Assembly: GCF_014695715.1 (NCBI RefSeq)
Contig: NZ_JACJOT010000006.1
Coordinates: forward strand, 868,001 to 932,000
Direction: 5' to 3'
Origin: Microcoleus sp. FACHB-68
GTDB taxonomy: Bacteria; Cyanobacteriota; Cyanobacteriia; Cyanobacteriales; Oscillatoriaceae
DNA length: 64,000 bases
Positions within the stretch are counted from its first letter, which is position 1. Each line of letters opens with the position of its first letter. Made by a program: the position numbers and the translations under genes. Of the stretch, positions 1 to 9,919 are shown piece by piece. The notes below the pieces were generated by a model that ran no database searches, was not told the origin of the DNA, and saw only the letters and a list, made by a program, of their open reading frames with translations.

Positions 1-3000
1 GATAAATCTGGTCAATTCCTGATTCCGCAAAAACTCTACGGACGTGATGCGGATGTAGCAACTTTGCTAGATTCCTTCCTTCGCGTAGGAGTGAGTTCAG
101 ATGATAACTCTTCAGAAAAACAAATAATTTTAGAGCCAAACTTTCACCTAAAAGGCAAAGCGGAAATGATGCTGGTTTCCGGATACTCCGGTATTGGAAA
201 AACCAGTGTTGTTAACGAAATTCACAAACCCATCGTCAAAGCACGAGGATATTTTATTGCCGGCAAGTTTGACCAGTTCAAGCGAAATATCCCCTATGCC
301 GCCATCATTCAAGCATTTCAAGCATTGATTCGACAACTTTTAACAGAAAATCCTGAAGAAATTTCGATTTGGAAAGAAAAATTAGAAGTTGCTTTTGCTC
401 AGAATGGGCGAGTCATTACGGATGTAATTCCCGAAGTTGAACTAATTGTTGGGGTGCAACCAGAAGTTCCCAATTTAGGGCCGGCAGAATCTCAAAATCG
501 CTTCAACCGGCTGTTTAAACAATTCATCCATGTCTTTACCACCAAAGAACACCCCCTGGTTCTCTTTTTAGATGATTTGCAGTGGGCGGATAGTGCGTCT
601 TTAAAATTAATTCAATTGTTGATAACTGACACAGATAGCCGGTATTTGTTGGTGATCGGGGCATATCGGGATAATGAAGTCAGCCCAACGCATCCGTTAA
701 TGCTAACTTTAGAAGAAATTCAAAAAGCCGGTGCTGCGGTTAATAATATTGTACTCAAACCTTTAGACTTTGAAAACGTCAATCAATTAGTTGCCGATAC
801 CCTTCATTCAGAAACCCGCTCAAAAACCCTCGCTGAGTTACTTTTCAACAAAACGGGAGGAAATCCTTTTTTCTTAACCCAATTATTGCAGACGCTACAC
901 TCAGAAAACTTGCTGAATTTCGACTTTATGGAAGGTTGCTGGCTGTGGGATATGGAAAAAATCCAAGCCATCGGCATTACAGATTTTAATGTTGTTGAAC
1001 TCGTTGCCAGAAATATTCAAAAACTCCCCCTAGAGACACAGCAGGTTTTAAAATTAGCCGCCTGCATCGGGAACTCTTTTAACTTAGATGTTTTGGCAAT
1101 TGTTAACGAGACATCAATGTTAATTACCGCCAATGAGCTGTGGGAGGCGCTACAAGCCGGCTTGATTTTGCCACTGAGCAATGCCTACAAAATTCCCCTA
1201 TTTTTTGATAAAGAACATCAGGGAGATTTGCTGGTAGAGAATGTCAGGATTGGCTACAAGTTTTTACATGATCGCGTGCAGCAGGCAGCGTATTCTCTAA
1301 TTCCTGAAGACCAGAAAAAAGCCGTACACCTGAAAATTGGTCAGTTGCTGTTGCAAAAAACAGCTAAATCTGCTTTAGAAGAAAATATCTTTGATATTGT
1401 CAACCAACTGAATATCGGACTTGAATTTATCAAGAATCCCTCAGAAAAAGAGGAACTTGCCAAACTGAATTTAATGGCAGTACGGAAAGCCAAGGCAGCA
1501 ACCGCTTATGAAGCGGCTGTGCGGTATGCGAATGTTGGTTTGGAACTTCTCCCAGCGTCAGGGTGGCAAAATTACTATGAATTGACGCGGGATCTCCATG
1601 TTGAAGCCGTGGAAGTGGAATATTTAAACACTAATTACGAGCAGGCAAAACAGCTTTCTGAAATTGTTCTACGACAAGCAGAATCCCTACTCGAAAAAGT
1701 CAAAGTTTATGAAATAAAAATCCAATTTTATATTGCTCAAAATTTGATGCAAGAAGCTATTAACACAGCTTTAGAAGTGTTAAAAATGCTGGGTGTGTTT
1801 ATTCCTAAAAATCCCAACAAGATAAACATTTTAGTCGGAGTGCTTCGCACAAAGCTTACCCTAAACGTCAAGCAAATTGAGGATCTAGCTCAGTTGCCAG
1901 AAATGACCGATCCTTATAAGCTTGCGGCTATGCGGATCTTGATCGCTGTCCTCGTTCCTGCTTTTCTTACGGCTCCAAGTTTATTTCCAATTGTGACCTT
2001 TAAAATGGTCAATCTTGCTGTCCGTTATGGAAATTCTCCACTGTCTGCTTACGGCTATACACTTTACGGCTGGCTGCTGTGTGGGGCACTTGGGGATATC
2101 AATTCTGGATATCAATTTGGCCAGCTTGGCATCAGGCTGTTGGATCAATTTGATGCTAGAGAGCTAAAATGTAAAGGCATTAATATCTTTAATGCCTTTA
2201 TCCGGCACTGGAAAGATCATGTCAGAGAGACTATTCAGCCTTTTGTTGAAGCACTGCAAATTAGTTTAGAAACTGGAAATATAGAGTATACAGGCTACAG
2301 CGCAATCAATTACTGTCACTACATTTTTCTAAAGGGTGAGCATTTGCCAAAAGTCAGCGCTCACCAGCGTCAGTACATTGATTTAATGCGAAAGCTGAAA
2401 CAAGAGTACGTCATTCATTCGATTAGCATAAGCCAGCAAGCTGTCTTAAATTTACTCGATTTATCTGAAAACCGATGCAGTTTAATTGGGCAAAGCTTTG
2501 ATGAAAATGAAATGTTGCGAATTTTTAAAGAGGCAAATATTATCACGTCTCTTTTTATAACCTATTTTTACAAATTAATGCTTTCCTATCTATTTAAAGA
2601 CTACAAGGGAGCAATAGAAAGTGCATCTTTAGCGGAACAATATGCAGCCGGCATTTCTGGGTTCTTAATACTTTCAGAACACAATTTTTACTATTCTCTT
2701 GCACTGCTCGGTTTCTGCTCAAGCTGCGATGATCGGGAAACGAATGAAATTCAGCTTTCTCAAAAGCAAGCGTTGAAGCTAGTCAATTTAAATCAAACAA
2801 AACTGAAGCTATGGGCTGTTGAAGCTCCAGAAAATTATCAGCATAAATATCTCCTAGTTGAAGCAGAAAAAGCGAGGGTTTTGGGGCAAGAGGTTAAAGC
2901 GATGAAGCTTTACGACTGCGCCATTCAAGGAGCAAAAGAACAAGGATATATCCAAGAAGAAGCGCTCGGTAATGAATTAGCAGCAGAATTTTACCTCGCT

Positions 3001-4572
3001 TGTGGCAGAGAAAAAGTAGCCAAAACTTACATGACAGAAGCTTACTACGGCTACATTCGCTGGGGAGCAACTGCCAAAGTTAAAGACTTAGATGAAAGGT
3101 ATCCCCACTTGATTTTCCGGACGCCTCAGCAAGCAACCCTAGACCTTGATATTACTCAGACAACTTCCTCAATTGGCAAAACCGCTCAAATTCTCGATTT
3201 AGACACAGTTCTCAAATCATCTCTGGTGCTGTCAGGTGAAATTGTTCTGAGTAACCTGCTGAATAAATTGATGAAAGTTGTCATTGAAAATGCCGGTGCT
3301 CAAAAAGGCTTCTTCCTCAGTCAGCAAGAAAATCAATGGGTGATAGAAGCCGAGGGATTCGTCGGTGAAGATCATGTAACCGTTACACAATTTATTTCAA
3401 GCAACGCTCAAGAAAAATTGCCAGTTTCTCTACTCAACTATGTGGAAAGAACCAGGGAAAATCTCGTTTTAGACGACGCCTCCAATGTCGGTACTTTTGC
3501 AGCAGATCCTTATATTGCCGGCAACCAACCTAAATCTATCTTGTGTTCTCCCCTCATCCATTCAGGTAAACTCACAGGCATTCTTTACTTAGAAAATAAC
3601 TTGACAAAGGGAGCTTTTACTCCAGATCTGCTAAAAGTTTTAAACCTCTTAACGGCTCAAATTTCTATTTCTATAGAAAACGCTCGTTTGTATGAAAGAG
3701 AGCGAGAAAAATCCCAACAACTTGAACAATTTCTCTACAAACTGCAACAAACTCAATCCCAACTCGTTCAAACCGAAAAAATATCAAGCTTAGGACAACT
3801 CGTTGCCGGTGTTGCTCATGAAGTAAATAACCCTGTGAGTTTTATCAATGGCAACTTGCATCACGCAACTCAGTATGTCAAAGATTTGCTGAACCATCTC
3901 CAACTGTATCAAAAATATTTACCGGCAGCCCCCGATGAAATTCTAGAGGATGCCGAAGAAATTGATTTGGAATTTCTGATGGAAGACTTGCCAAAAATGC
4001 TGTCTTCCATGCAAGTTGGCACAGATCGCATCAAAGAGATTATGCAGTCGTTACGCAACTTTTCGCGGGTCGATAGTGCCGAGAAAAAGCCGGCAGATAT
4101 TCACGCCGGCATTGATAGCACCCTAATGATTTTGCAACACCGGCTCAAACCCAAAGGAGAACAAAAAGCGATTGTGGTGGTGAAAGAATACGGCGAATTG
4201 CCTTTAGTTGAATGTTATGCCGGCCAACTCAATCAAGTGTTTATGAATCTGCTTGCCAATGCGATTGATGCGATGCAAGAAGCAAGACTCACCAGCGAAA
4301 AAGAAATTCGGATTCGCACAGAACTAATCGAGAATAACTGCATAGCCATCCAAATTCAAGATAACGGGCCGGGGATGACAGAAGCAATCCAATCTAAACT
4401 TTTTGAACCCTTCTTCACAACCAAGCCGGTGGGTAAAGGCACAGGCTTAGGCTTATCGATTTCGCATCAAATTGTCGTAGAAAAACACGGTGGGAATTTA
4501 CAGTGTTTTTCTGATCCCGAACAAGGTGCAAAGTTTGTCATAGAAATTCCGATACAGGAGAACCCAAATTAA
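1..4572 (+). CDS. AAA-ATPase/GAF/histidine kinase, 5'-truncated by window edge
   Basis: The reading frame is open from base 1, so the gene starts upstream; the TTG at 64 is not its start. The visible part is 1523 residues. In order there is a P-loop NTPase domain (Walker A GYSGIGKT at 61-68, Walker B LFLDD at 188-192), a long helical, TPR-like middle region, a GAF domain at about 1075-1240, a histidine-kinase H-box (HEVNNP, His codon at 3817, residue 1273) and an HATPase domain with N-box NLLANAID, G1 DNGPGM and G2 GTGLGLS. In cyanobacteria this order usually follows an N-terminal Ser/Thr kinase, which would lie off the window; that is inference. The protein is probably a cytoplasmic multi-input sensor kinase. 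No response regulator follows directly; pgk is convergent downstream. Confidence 0.9.
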   Translation, partial: DKSGQFLIPQKLYGRDADVATLLDSFLRVGVSSDDNSSEKQIILEPNFHLKGKAEMMLVSGYSGIGKTSVVNEIHKPIVKARGYFIAGKFDQFKRNIPYAAIIQAFQALIRQLLTENPEEISIWKEKLEVAFAQNGRVITDVIPEVELIVGVQPEVPNLGPAESQNRFNRLFKQFIHVFTTKEHPLVLFLDDLQWADSASLKLIQLLITDTDSRYLLVIGAYRDNEVSPTHPLMLTLEEIQKAGAAVNNIVLKPLDFENVNQLVADTLHSETRSKTLAELLFNKTGGNPFFLTQLLQTLHSENLLNFDFMEGCWLWDMEKIQAIGITDFNVVELVARNIQKLPLETQQVLKLAACIGNSFNLDVLAIVNETSMLITANELWEALQAGLILPLSNAYKIPLFFDKEHQGDLLVENVRIGYKFLHDRVQQAAYSLIPEDQKKAVHLKIGQLLLQKTAKSALEENIFDIVNQLNIGLEFIKNPSEKEELAKLNLMAVRKAKAATAYEAAVRYANVGLELLPASGWQNYYELTRDLHVEAVEVEYLNTNYEQAKQLSEIVLRQAESLLEKVKVYEIKIQFYIAQNLMQEAINTALEVLKMLGVFIPKNPNKINILVGVLRTKLTLNVKQIEDLAQLPEMTDPYKLAAMRILIAVLVPAFLTAPSLFPIVTFKMVNLAVRYGNSPLSAYGYTLYGWLLCGALGDINSGYQFGQLGIRLLDQFDARELKCKGINIFNAFIRHWKDHVRETIQPFVEALQISLETGNIEYTGYSAINYCHYIFLKGEHLPKVSAHQRQYIDLMRKLKQEYVIHSISISQQAVLNLLDLSENRCSLIGQSFDENEMLRIFKEANIITSLFITYFYKLMLSYLFKDYKGAIESASLAEQYAAGISGFLILSEHNFYYSLALLGFCSSCDDRETNEIQLSQKQALKLVNLNQTKLKLWAVEAPENYQHKYLLVEAEKARVLGQEVKAMKLYDCAIQGAKEQGYIQEEALGNELAAEFYLACGREKVAKTYMTEAYYGYIRWGATAKVKDLDERYPHLIFRTPQQATLDLDITQTTSSIGKTAQILDLDTVLKSSLVLSGEIVLSNLLNKLMKVVIENAGAQKGFFLSQQENQWVIEAEGFVGEDHVTVTQFISSNAQEKLPVSLLNYVERTRENLVLDDASNVGTFAADPYIAGNQPKSILCSPLIHSGKLTGILYLENNLTKGAFTPDLLKVLNLLTAQISISIENARLYEREREKSQQLEQFLYKLQQTQSQLVQTEKISSLGQLVAGVAHEVNNPVSFINGNLHHATQYVKDLLNHLQLYQKYLPAAPDEILEDAEEIDLEFLMEDLPKMLSSMQVGTDRIKEIMQSLRNFSRVDSAEKKPADIHAGIDSTLMILQHRLKPKGEQKAIVVVKEYGELPLVECYAGQLNQVFMNLLANAIDAMQEARLTSEKEIRIRTELIENNCIAIQIQDNGPGMTEAIQSKLFEPFFTTKPVGKGTGLGLSISHQIVVEKHGGNLQCFSDPEQGAKFVIEIPIQENPN

Positions 4573-4602
4573 AGCGTGTCTCCCTATCTTGCAACCTCGC
4601 AA

Positions 4603-4637
4603 CTGAGTAGGATGCGTAATTCACGCACCCTACTCAG
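4603..4637. terminator. Hairpin between the kinase gene and pgk
   Basis: CTGAGTAGG (4603-4611) pairs perfectly with CCTACTCAG (4629-4637), and an inner TGCGT/ACGCA stem extends it. It lies 31 bases after the kinase stop and between convergent genes, so it could end transcription from either side. No T-tract follows, so it may instead be a dispersed repeat. Confidence 0.45.
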
Positions 4638-4763
4638 AAACCGGGTTTGATTCAGGTTCAATTTGCCGGCAGGATATTACGCAACCACTAAAAGCAGTTA
4701 GAGAGGGAGAGGGTTCTCCCCCTCAATCCTATTTAAGGTTGAACTGCGTAAATCCTCAGATCC

Positions 4764-5966
4764 CTAGGCTTCGTCTAGCGCCGCGATCCCAGGCAATTCC
4801 TTGCCTTCGAGAAGTTCTAAGCTAGCGCCGCCGCCGGTGGAAATATGGCTCATTTGATCAGCCAAACCGGCTTTTTCTACAGCCGCTACAGAGTCGCCGC
4901 CACCGATAATGGTGCTGGTGCCTTTCGGGGTGAGTCCCGCCAAAGTCTGGGCGATCGCTTCAGTACCCACCGCAAATTTGTCGAACTCAAACACGCCCAT
5001 TGGCCCATTCCAAATCACCGCCTTGCAATCTGCAAGCGCATCTTGGAACACTTTGATAGAGTCCGGGCCAATATCCAAACCCATCCAGCCATCGGGGATG
5101 CTTTCAACGCTAACGGTTTGAGAATCTGCATCCTTATCGAATTTATCCGCCACCACGACATCGGTAGGCAAAAGAAACTCAACGCCTCTTTCTTTGGCTT
5201 TCGCTTCCAAAGACTTCGCTAGTTCTAGCTTGTCTTCTTCAACGAGAGATTTGCCAACACTCAAGCCACGCGCTTTGTAGAAGGTGAAAACCATGCCGCC
5301 GCCAATCAGCAGCTTGTCGCACTTTTCTAGCAAAGTTTCAATGACGCCGATTTTGCTGGAAACCTTGGAACCGCCGATGATCGCGGCTAAGGGACGCTGG
5401 GGATTTTCAATGGTCGCTTGCAGGTATTGCAGCTCTTTTTCAATCAGATAGCCGGCAACAGAAGGACTCAGGTAGTGAGTCACCCCCTCCGTGGAAGCGT
5501 GGGCACGGTGAGCTGTGCCAAATGCATCATTGACGTACAAATCGGCATTTGAGGCCAGCTTTTTGGCAAATTCAGGGTCGTTTTTTTCTTCTTCTGGGTA
5601 GAAGCGGACGTTTTCCAGCAGCGCCACGTCTCCATTTTGCATTTGAGAAATTGCCTGAGTGACTTCGTCGCCAATGCAGTCATTGCACTTAACAACTGAT
5701 TTGCCCAGCAATTCAGAGAGGCGATTGGCCACCGGCGTTAGGCGCAGCTTGTCATCAACGCCCTTGGGACGACCAAAGTGGGAACAGAGGATCACCTTAG
5801 CACCTTTGCCGGCTAAGTCTTGGATGGTCGGTAAGGCAGCGCGGATACGGGTATCATCTGTGATGTTGCCGGCGTCATCCAGGGGGACGTTAAAATCGGC
5901 CCGCACTAATACACGCTTACCCGCTAAGTCTGACTCCGATAAATTTGCTACAGTTTTCTTGGGCAC
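4764..5966 (-). CDS. pgk: Phosphoglycerate kinase
   Basis: This enzyme converts 1,3-bisphosphoglycerate and ADP to 3-phosphoglycerate and ATP, and runs in reverse in the Calvin cycle; it is cytosolic. The protein is 400 residues, normal for bacterial PGK. It has the N-terminal substrate motif [11 protein letters not shown], the hinge and nucleotide motifs [13 protein letters not shown] and [10 protein letters not shown], and the end motif [14 protein letters not shown]. The frame stays open 48 codons further upstream, but I chose the GTG at 5964-5966: it is preceded by GGAGG at 5975-5979 with 8-base spacing, and the family begins at [11 protein letters not shown]. The gene is divergent from the universal stress protein gene (176 bp between starts) and convergent with the kinase gene. 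Confidence 0.97.
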   Translation of the reverse strand: MPKKTVANLSESDLAGKRVLVRADFNVPLDDAGNITDDTRIRAALPTIQDLAGKGAKVILCSHFGRPKGVDDKLRLTPVANRLSELLGKSVVKCNDCIGDEVTQAISQMQNGDVALLENVRFYPEEEKNDPEFAKKLASNADLYVNDAFGTAHRAHASTEGVTHYLSPSVAGYLIEKELQYLQATIENPQRPLAAIIGGSKVSSKIGVIETLLEKCDKLLIGGGMVFTFYKARGLSVGKSLVEEDKLELAKSLEAKAKERGVEFLLPTDVVVADKFDKDADSQTVSVESIPDGWMGLDIGPDSIKVFQDALADCKAVIWNGPMGVFEFDKFAVGTEAIAQTLAGLTPKGTSTIIGGGDSVAAVEKAGLADQMSHISTGGGASLELLEGKELPGIAALDEA

Positions 5967-6142
5967 AGATAAAACCTCCAATTGCGTTACTTTTGTTGAA
6001 TTTCCATCGCATCCGTGCGAAGATCGATAGCTCACTCTGCTGCCCTGAATCAAGGCCCAAATAACTAGCACGGATGCATCGAAATCTACCGGGTGGTTCG
6101 CCGTAAACATTTTATCTGAGAGTGTGTCCTGGAGAGGGGTGT

Positions 6143-6562
6143 ATGTTTAAGACTGTTTTATTTCCCATTGATCAAACCAGAGAGTCCCGCGAAGCGGCTG
6201 ATACGGTTGTTAATATTGTGAAAACCTACGGCAGTCGCTTGGTGATCGTGTCGGTGCTTGAAGTGCCGGCGGAAGGGGAGGAATCGCCCCCTGCACCTGC
6301 AGATCGAATGACATCACCAGAGACGGTTGCGGAACTGCTCAAGACTGCCCAAGCAATGTTTTCTCAGCAAGGCATCGAAGCTCAAACCGTTGAGCGCGAA
6401 GGCCGGCCCGCTTTTATGATCTGTGATGTCGCTGATGAAATTGGCGCTGATCTGATTATTATGGGCTGCCGTGGCATTGGTCTGACTGAGGAAGGGGCTG
6501 CTGACAGTGTCAGTAACCGAGTGATCAATTTATCTCCCTGCCCGGTGCTGATTGTTCCCTAG
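6143..6562 (+). CDS. Universal stress protein (UspA family)
   Basis: The 139-residue protein has a single Usp domain: the N-terminal FKTVLFPID strand, a central helix-strand region and a C-terminal IIMGCRGIG...[11 protein letters not shown] motif. The nucleotide-binding loop is degenerate: the family usually has G-x2-G-x9-G-S/T, and here the final part reads [11 protein letters not shown] binding is therefore uncertain. The ATG at 6143 was chosen because it follows GGAGAGGGG at 6131-6138 and fits the family start; the frame is open seven codons upstream. The gene is divergent from pgk. Such proteins are cytosolic and linked to stress adaptation, but the exact role is unknown. Confidence 0.9.
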   Translation: MFKTVLFPIDQTRESREAADTVVNIVKTYGSRLVIVSVLEVPAEGEESPPAPADRMTSPETVAELLKTAQAMFSQQGIEAQTVEREGRPAFMICDVADEIGADLIIMGCRGIGLTEEGAADSVSNRVINLSPCPVLIVP

Positions 6563-6568
6563 TCAATT

Positions 6569-6598
6569 GTCATTTGTCCTGAGTTCTTGGCAAATGAC
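6569..6598. repeat. Short inverted repeat after usp
   Basis: GTCATTTG (6569-6576) pairs with CAAATGAC (6591-6598) across a 14-base loop, seven bases after the usp stop. It may end the usp transcript, but it has no T-tract. Confidence 0.35.
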
Positions 6599-6649
6599 AG
6601 TTCACCCATCGCAGTTGACCCGTGACAAGGGACAGAGGACTAAGGACAA

Positions 6650-7510
6650 ATGAGCAGCATTCAGTGGTATCCCGGTCACATTGCCAAGGCGGAACGGGCA
6701 CTCAAGGAACAGTTAAAGCGTGTGGATGTGGTATTAGAGGTGCGCGATGCCCGCATTCCTCTGGCAACGCATCATCCCCAGACGGCGCAATGGGTGGGCG
6801 CTAAGGGGAGGGTTTTGGTGATCAATCGCCTGGATATGATTACACCGGCAGCGCGGCAACGGTGGGAAGAATGGTTCCGAATGCAGGGGGAGAAGCCTTA
6901 TTACACAGATGCACAACATGGCAAAGGTGTCAAGGCCATCTCTCAAGCAGCGCAGGATGCCGGTGCACAGATGAATGAACGAAGACGCGAACGCGGGATG
7001 TTACCGCGTCCTGTCCGTGCAGTCGTGATTGGGTTTCCCAATGTGGGTAAATCAGCGCTGATTAATCGGCTACTAAACCGGCGCGTGGTGGAAAGTGCAG
7101 CACGTGCGGGAGTCACCCGCCAGCTGCGCTGGGTGCGAATTTCTGAGGAAATTGAGTTGCTAGATGCGCCTGGGGTGATCCCCGCCAGGATTGAGGATGA
7201 GGACAATGCCTTTAAGTTAGCAATTTGTGACGATATTGGGGAGGCATCTTACGACAATTATTTAGTTGCAGCAAAGCTGGTAGATTTACTCACGTATCTT
7301 GAAGCGACAAGTGAAGGGATCGTCTCATTAAATTTATTGCAGTCGCGTTATGAATTAGACCCGATTTCGATAGAGGGGGATGAGTATCTACAAGCGCTGG
7401 CAAAGTTGCGATATAAAGGCGATGTAGAGCGAACAGCGCGTCAGTTACTGACGGATTTTCGCAAAGGATTGTTAGGACAGATTCCCTTGGAGTTGCCGCC
7501 GCCGGTGTAA
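6650..7510 (+). CDS. rbgA: Ribosome biogenesis GTPase YlqF/RbgA
   Basis: This is a circularly permuted GTPase of 286 residues that acts in late assembly of the 50S subunit. The motif order is the permuted one: G4 NRLD (59-62), then G1 GFPNVGKS (128-135), G2 threonine in AGVTRQ, and G3 DAPG (172-175). The N-terminus SSIQWYPGHIAKAERAL is the family signature for YlqF. The C-terminal 100 residues form the helical RNA-binding extension. The ATG at 6650 follows an AAGGACAA ribosome site. The gene is 87 bases after usp on the same strand and may be cotranscribed. Confidence 0.95.
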   Translation: MSSIQWYPGHIAKAERALKEQLKRVDVVLEVRDARIPLATHHPQTAQWVGAKGRVLVINRLDMITPAARQRWEEWFRMQGEKPYYTDAQHGKGVKAISQAAQDAGAQMNERRRERGMLPRPVRAVVIGFPNVGKSALINRLLNRRVVESAARAGVTRQLRWVRISEEIELLDAPGVIPARIEDEDNAFKLAICDDIGEASYDNYLVAAKLVDLLTYLEATSEGIVSLNLLQSRYELDPISIEGDEYLQALAKLRYKGDVERTARQLLTDFRKGLLGQIPLELPPPV

Positions 7511-8040
7511 TGCAGAGGGGAACAGAGGAAGAGGGGGAGAGAAAAAACAACAAGGAAACTCAACTGCCTAAAAGCTTCCCCAATCTGATTTTGGCAATTG
7601 AGAAAGAGAATTTTTAAGAGTATTTTGCGTTAAAGTCGCTTGAAATTTACCCCGGTCGCCACACCTGAATGCTTGACCTATATTAGCTTTTAGCAATTTA
7701 AATTTATGTTTAAAATCAAAAATCACAAATCGCTGAATGGGGGAAGTGTCACAAGAGCAAAAATGCCGGCAATCGGCTGTAAGCTTCAAAGATAGATTCC
7801 ATCGAACAGCGTGGCAGCGATAAAATGATGTACACAAGGGTATATCGGGTGCACGACCCTTAGCGTTACTGAAAATTTAAACATAGCCGATCCTTTACGA
7901 AAGGATTTTCGTCAGCGTTAATATAGTCCCAGGAATTGCCGGCAGAACGCCATAGCCTTGGGGGGTGCGGTTCTACCCTTCGATCGTCCCAGGAGTTCTT
8001 GCACGCCTTATTCGCCAGCGTTCAATGAGGTTTGGAAGTC
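7511..8040. other. Intergenic stretch, 530 bp, no gene supported
   Basis: The region lies between rbgA and the cyclase gene. I see no convincing coding region; the open frames here lack ribosome sites and family-like sequence. It holds a small hairpin at 7890-7906 (listed separately) and probably the cyclase promoter. Confidence 0.5.
7890..7906 (+). terminator. Possible weak terminator hairpin
   Basis: ATCCTTT and AAAGGAT form a 7-bp stem with a 3-base loop, followed by a short TTTTC run. It is about 380 bases after rbgA. Confidence 0.3.
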
Positions 8041-9693
8041 ATGGCTGAGTTTAAGCTGCGCGTACAAATTGAGGGAAATCTTGAAAAAACCATTACGGTG
8101 GATCGAGATGAATTTACAATGGGCCGCGCTCCAGAATGCAATTTACATTTACCTTCTAGCGCTATTTCTAGATGCCACGCCCGGTTTACGAAAGCAGGGG
8201 AAGGCGTGTGGAAAATTGAAGATTTAGGGAGCAAAAACGGAACGCGCTTAAATGACAATTTGGTGATAGCTCCCGTCAAGGTTAAACATGGTGACATTGT
8301 GCAAATCGGCCATGTTTGCCTGACGCTACTTTTTAATGAGCCGGTTTCATCACAGCCGGTTGTGACAGTAAAAATCCACCCCCAGGTGAGCGCACAAAAA
8401 AGTCCGATAGCTCCGATAACACAGGGAATGACGATTTTGCGGAATGTCACAGAGTTGCAACAGCAATGGATACAAGTTGATAATCAAGGAGACGACAATA
8501 CTAACAAAGAAAAAGCAATCGCTCGGTTGAAAGATTTAGTAGATATTGCTAAATGTCTGAATTATGCTGAATCTATAGAAGCAATTTTTTCTCAAGTACA
8601 GCGAGTTGTTTTTCGCGAACTTAGCAGTATTGATCGCTTAGCCTTGTTAATTGATGTTAGCGGTTTGGGAAAACTTGAATTACTAAATGCGGCCACGAGA
8701 AATGCTTCTAAACAGCAAAATCTAGCCCCCGATGGAAGTTGGATTAGCCGCAGTATCTGTCAAAGGGTGTTTGCCGATAAAGTTGCCATTCAAACGGCTG
8801 ATGCCCAGATGGATAAACGCTTTGAGGATGAGTTTAGTATTATTGCTAACGATATTCGTAGCGCAATGGCGGTGCCTTTATGGGATGAAAATAAAGTTGT
8901 TGGAGTTCTTTATGCCGATGCTAATCTTTCGTTCAGTCATTGGACGAAGGGAGGAGAAGAAGACCTCAGCTTTTTTTCAACGTTAGCAAATCTGGTCGCT
9001 TCCAGTGTGCAACGCTGGCTGCTGGCACGAAAATTGCGAAGTGAAGAAAAAATTCGGCACAGATTAGAGCGCTATCACTCGCCGGCAGTCGTGCAACAAA
9101 TGATGGTTGAAGGAGCCTTAGAAGTCGGTCGTCTGATGCCGGCAGAGGGTGAGATTAGTATTCTTTTTGCCGATATTGTTGGCTTTACTGCGCTTTCAGA
9201 ACGGTTAAGTCCTGCACAAATTGCAGAACTTCTCAATGCGTTTTTTGAGGAAATGTTGCAGGAAGTTTTTGCGGTTGGTGGCACTTTGGATAAATTTATC
9301 GGAGATTGCATTATGGCATTTTTTGGCGCTCCAGAAGTTCAGCCAGATCATGCTGAAAGAGCTGTGACAGCAGCCCAGGGAATGCTGGCTCGGCTCGAAC
9401 GTTTGAATGCGAATCAAGCATTACGCGAACCCTTGCAATTGCGAATTGCGATTAATAGCGGAAAAGCCGTTGTTGGCGATGTCGGCAGTTCTCAAAGAGT
9501 GGATTATACAGTATTAGGCGCAACGATTAATTTAGCGTCTCGGATGGAAGGAGTTTGCCCCCCCGGTGAATGTGTGATTAGTGAAGCAACCTATCAGTTA
9601 CTAAAAGAACCCCAAGGTTTTGAAGTAATGGGAGAATTTCGGTTTAAAGGAATTGACCGGCCTGTGCAAGTTTACCAAACAAAGCGGCATTAA
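8041..9693 (+). CDS. FHA-GAF adenylate cyclase (class III)
   Basis: The 550-residue protein has an FHA domain (about 10-95; motifs GRAPECNLHL and GSKNGT), a GAF domain (about 150-320) and a class III cyclase domain (about 365-530). The two metal-binding aspartates are present: D378 in FADIVGFT and D422 in FIGDCIMA. The adenine-selecting pair is Lys (K418 in LDKF) and Asp (D488 in VDYTVLG), and the transition-state Asn/Arg are in NLASRM, so the product should be cAMP rather than cGMP. FHA modules bind phosphothreonine, which suggests input from a Ser/Thr kinase; GAF ligands cannot be read. The ATG at 8041 follows GAGG at 8027-8030; a TTG three codons upstream is less likely. No membrane segment is seen. 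Confidence 0.92.
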   Translation: MAEFKLRVQIEGNLEKTITVDRDEFTMGRAPECNLHLPSSAISRCHARFTKAGEGVWKIEDLGSKNGTRLNDNLVIAPVKVKHGDIVQIGHVCLTLLFNEPVSSQPVVTVKIHPQVSAQKSPIAPITQGMTILRNVTELQQQWIQVDNQGDDNTNKEKAIARLKDLVDIAKCLNYAESIEAIFSQVQRVVFRELSSIDRLALLIDVSGLGKLELLNAATRNASKQQNLAPDGSWISRSICQRVFADKVAIQTADAQMDKRFEDEFSIIANDIRSAMAVPLWDENKVVGVLYADANLSFSHWTKGGEEDLSFFSTLANLVASSVQRWLLARKLRSEEKIRHRLERYHSPAVVQQMMVEGALEVGRLMPAEGEISILFADIVGFTALSERLSPAQIAELLNAFFEEMLQEVFAVGGTLDKFIGDCIMAFFGAPEVQPDHAERAVTAAQGMLARLERLNANQALREPLQLRIAINSGKAVVGDVGSSQRVDYTVLGATINLASRMEGVCPPGECVISEATYQLLKEPQGFEVMGEFRFKGIDRPVQVYQTKRH

Positions 9694-9919
9694 TGGTGCC
9701 TTTTCAGGAGATGCCGGTTTATGAATCGGCTCCCCTGCGGGGTTATCTTGATTCAATTAATCTTTTTATTTAATTGAGTGCCGGTTTTTAATTTTACTGA
9801 AGGCTGAAAATTTTTTTGATGAAAATCGCTATTTTTTATTAACCAGATAAGAATCCGGCATTTTTTTCCTTTCTGTAAAAATAGAAACGCAGTAAATTTT
9901 ATAACTCAAAAAAATGTTT

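Noticed and set aside
4845-6030. Plus-strand open frames opposite pgk
   Set aside because: They are antisense shadows of a strongly conserved gene.
5967-6110. N-terminal extension of pgk
   Set aside because: It is in frame, but the GTG at 5964-5966 has a strong GGAGG site and matches the family start; the extension has no family-like sequence.
7568-7837. 89-codon minus-strand open frame
   Set aside because: No ribosome site and no recognisable sequence.
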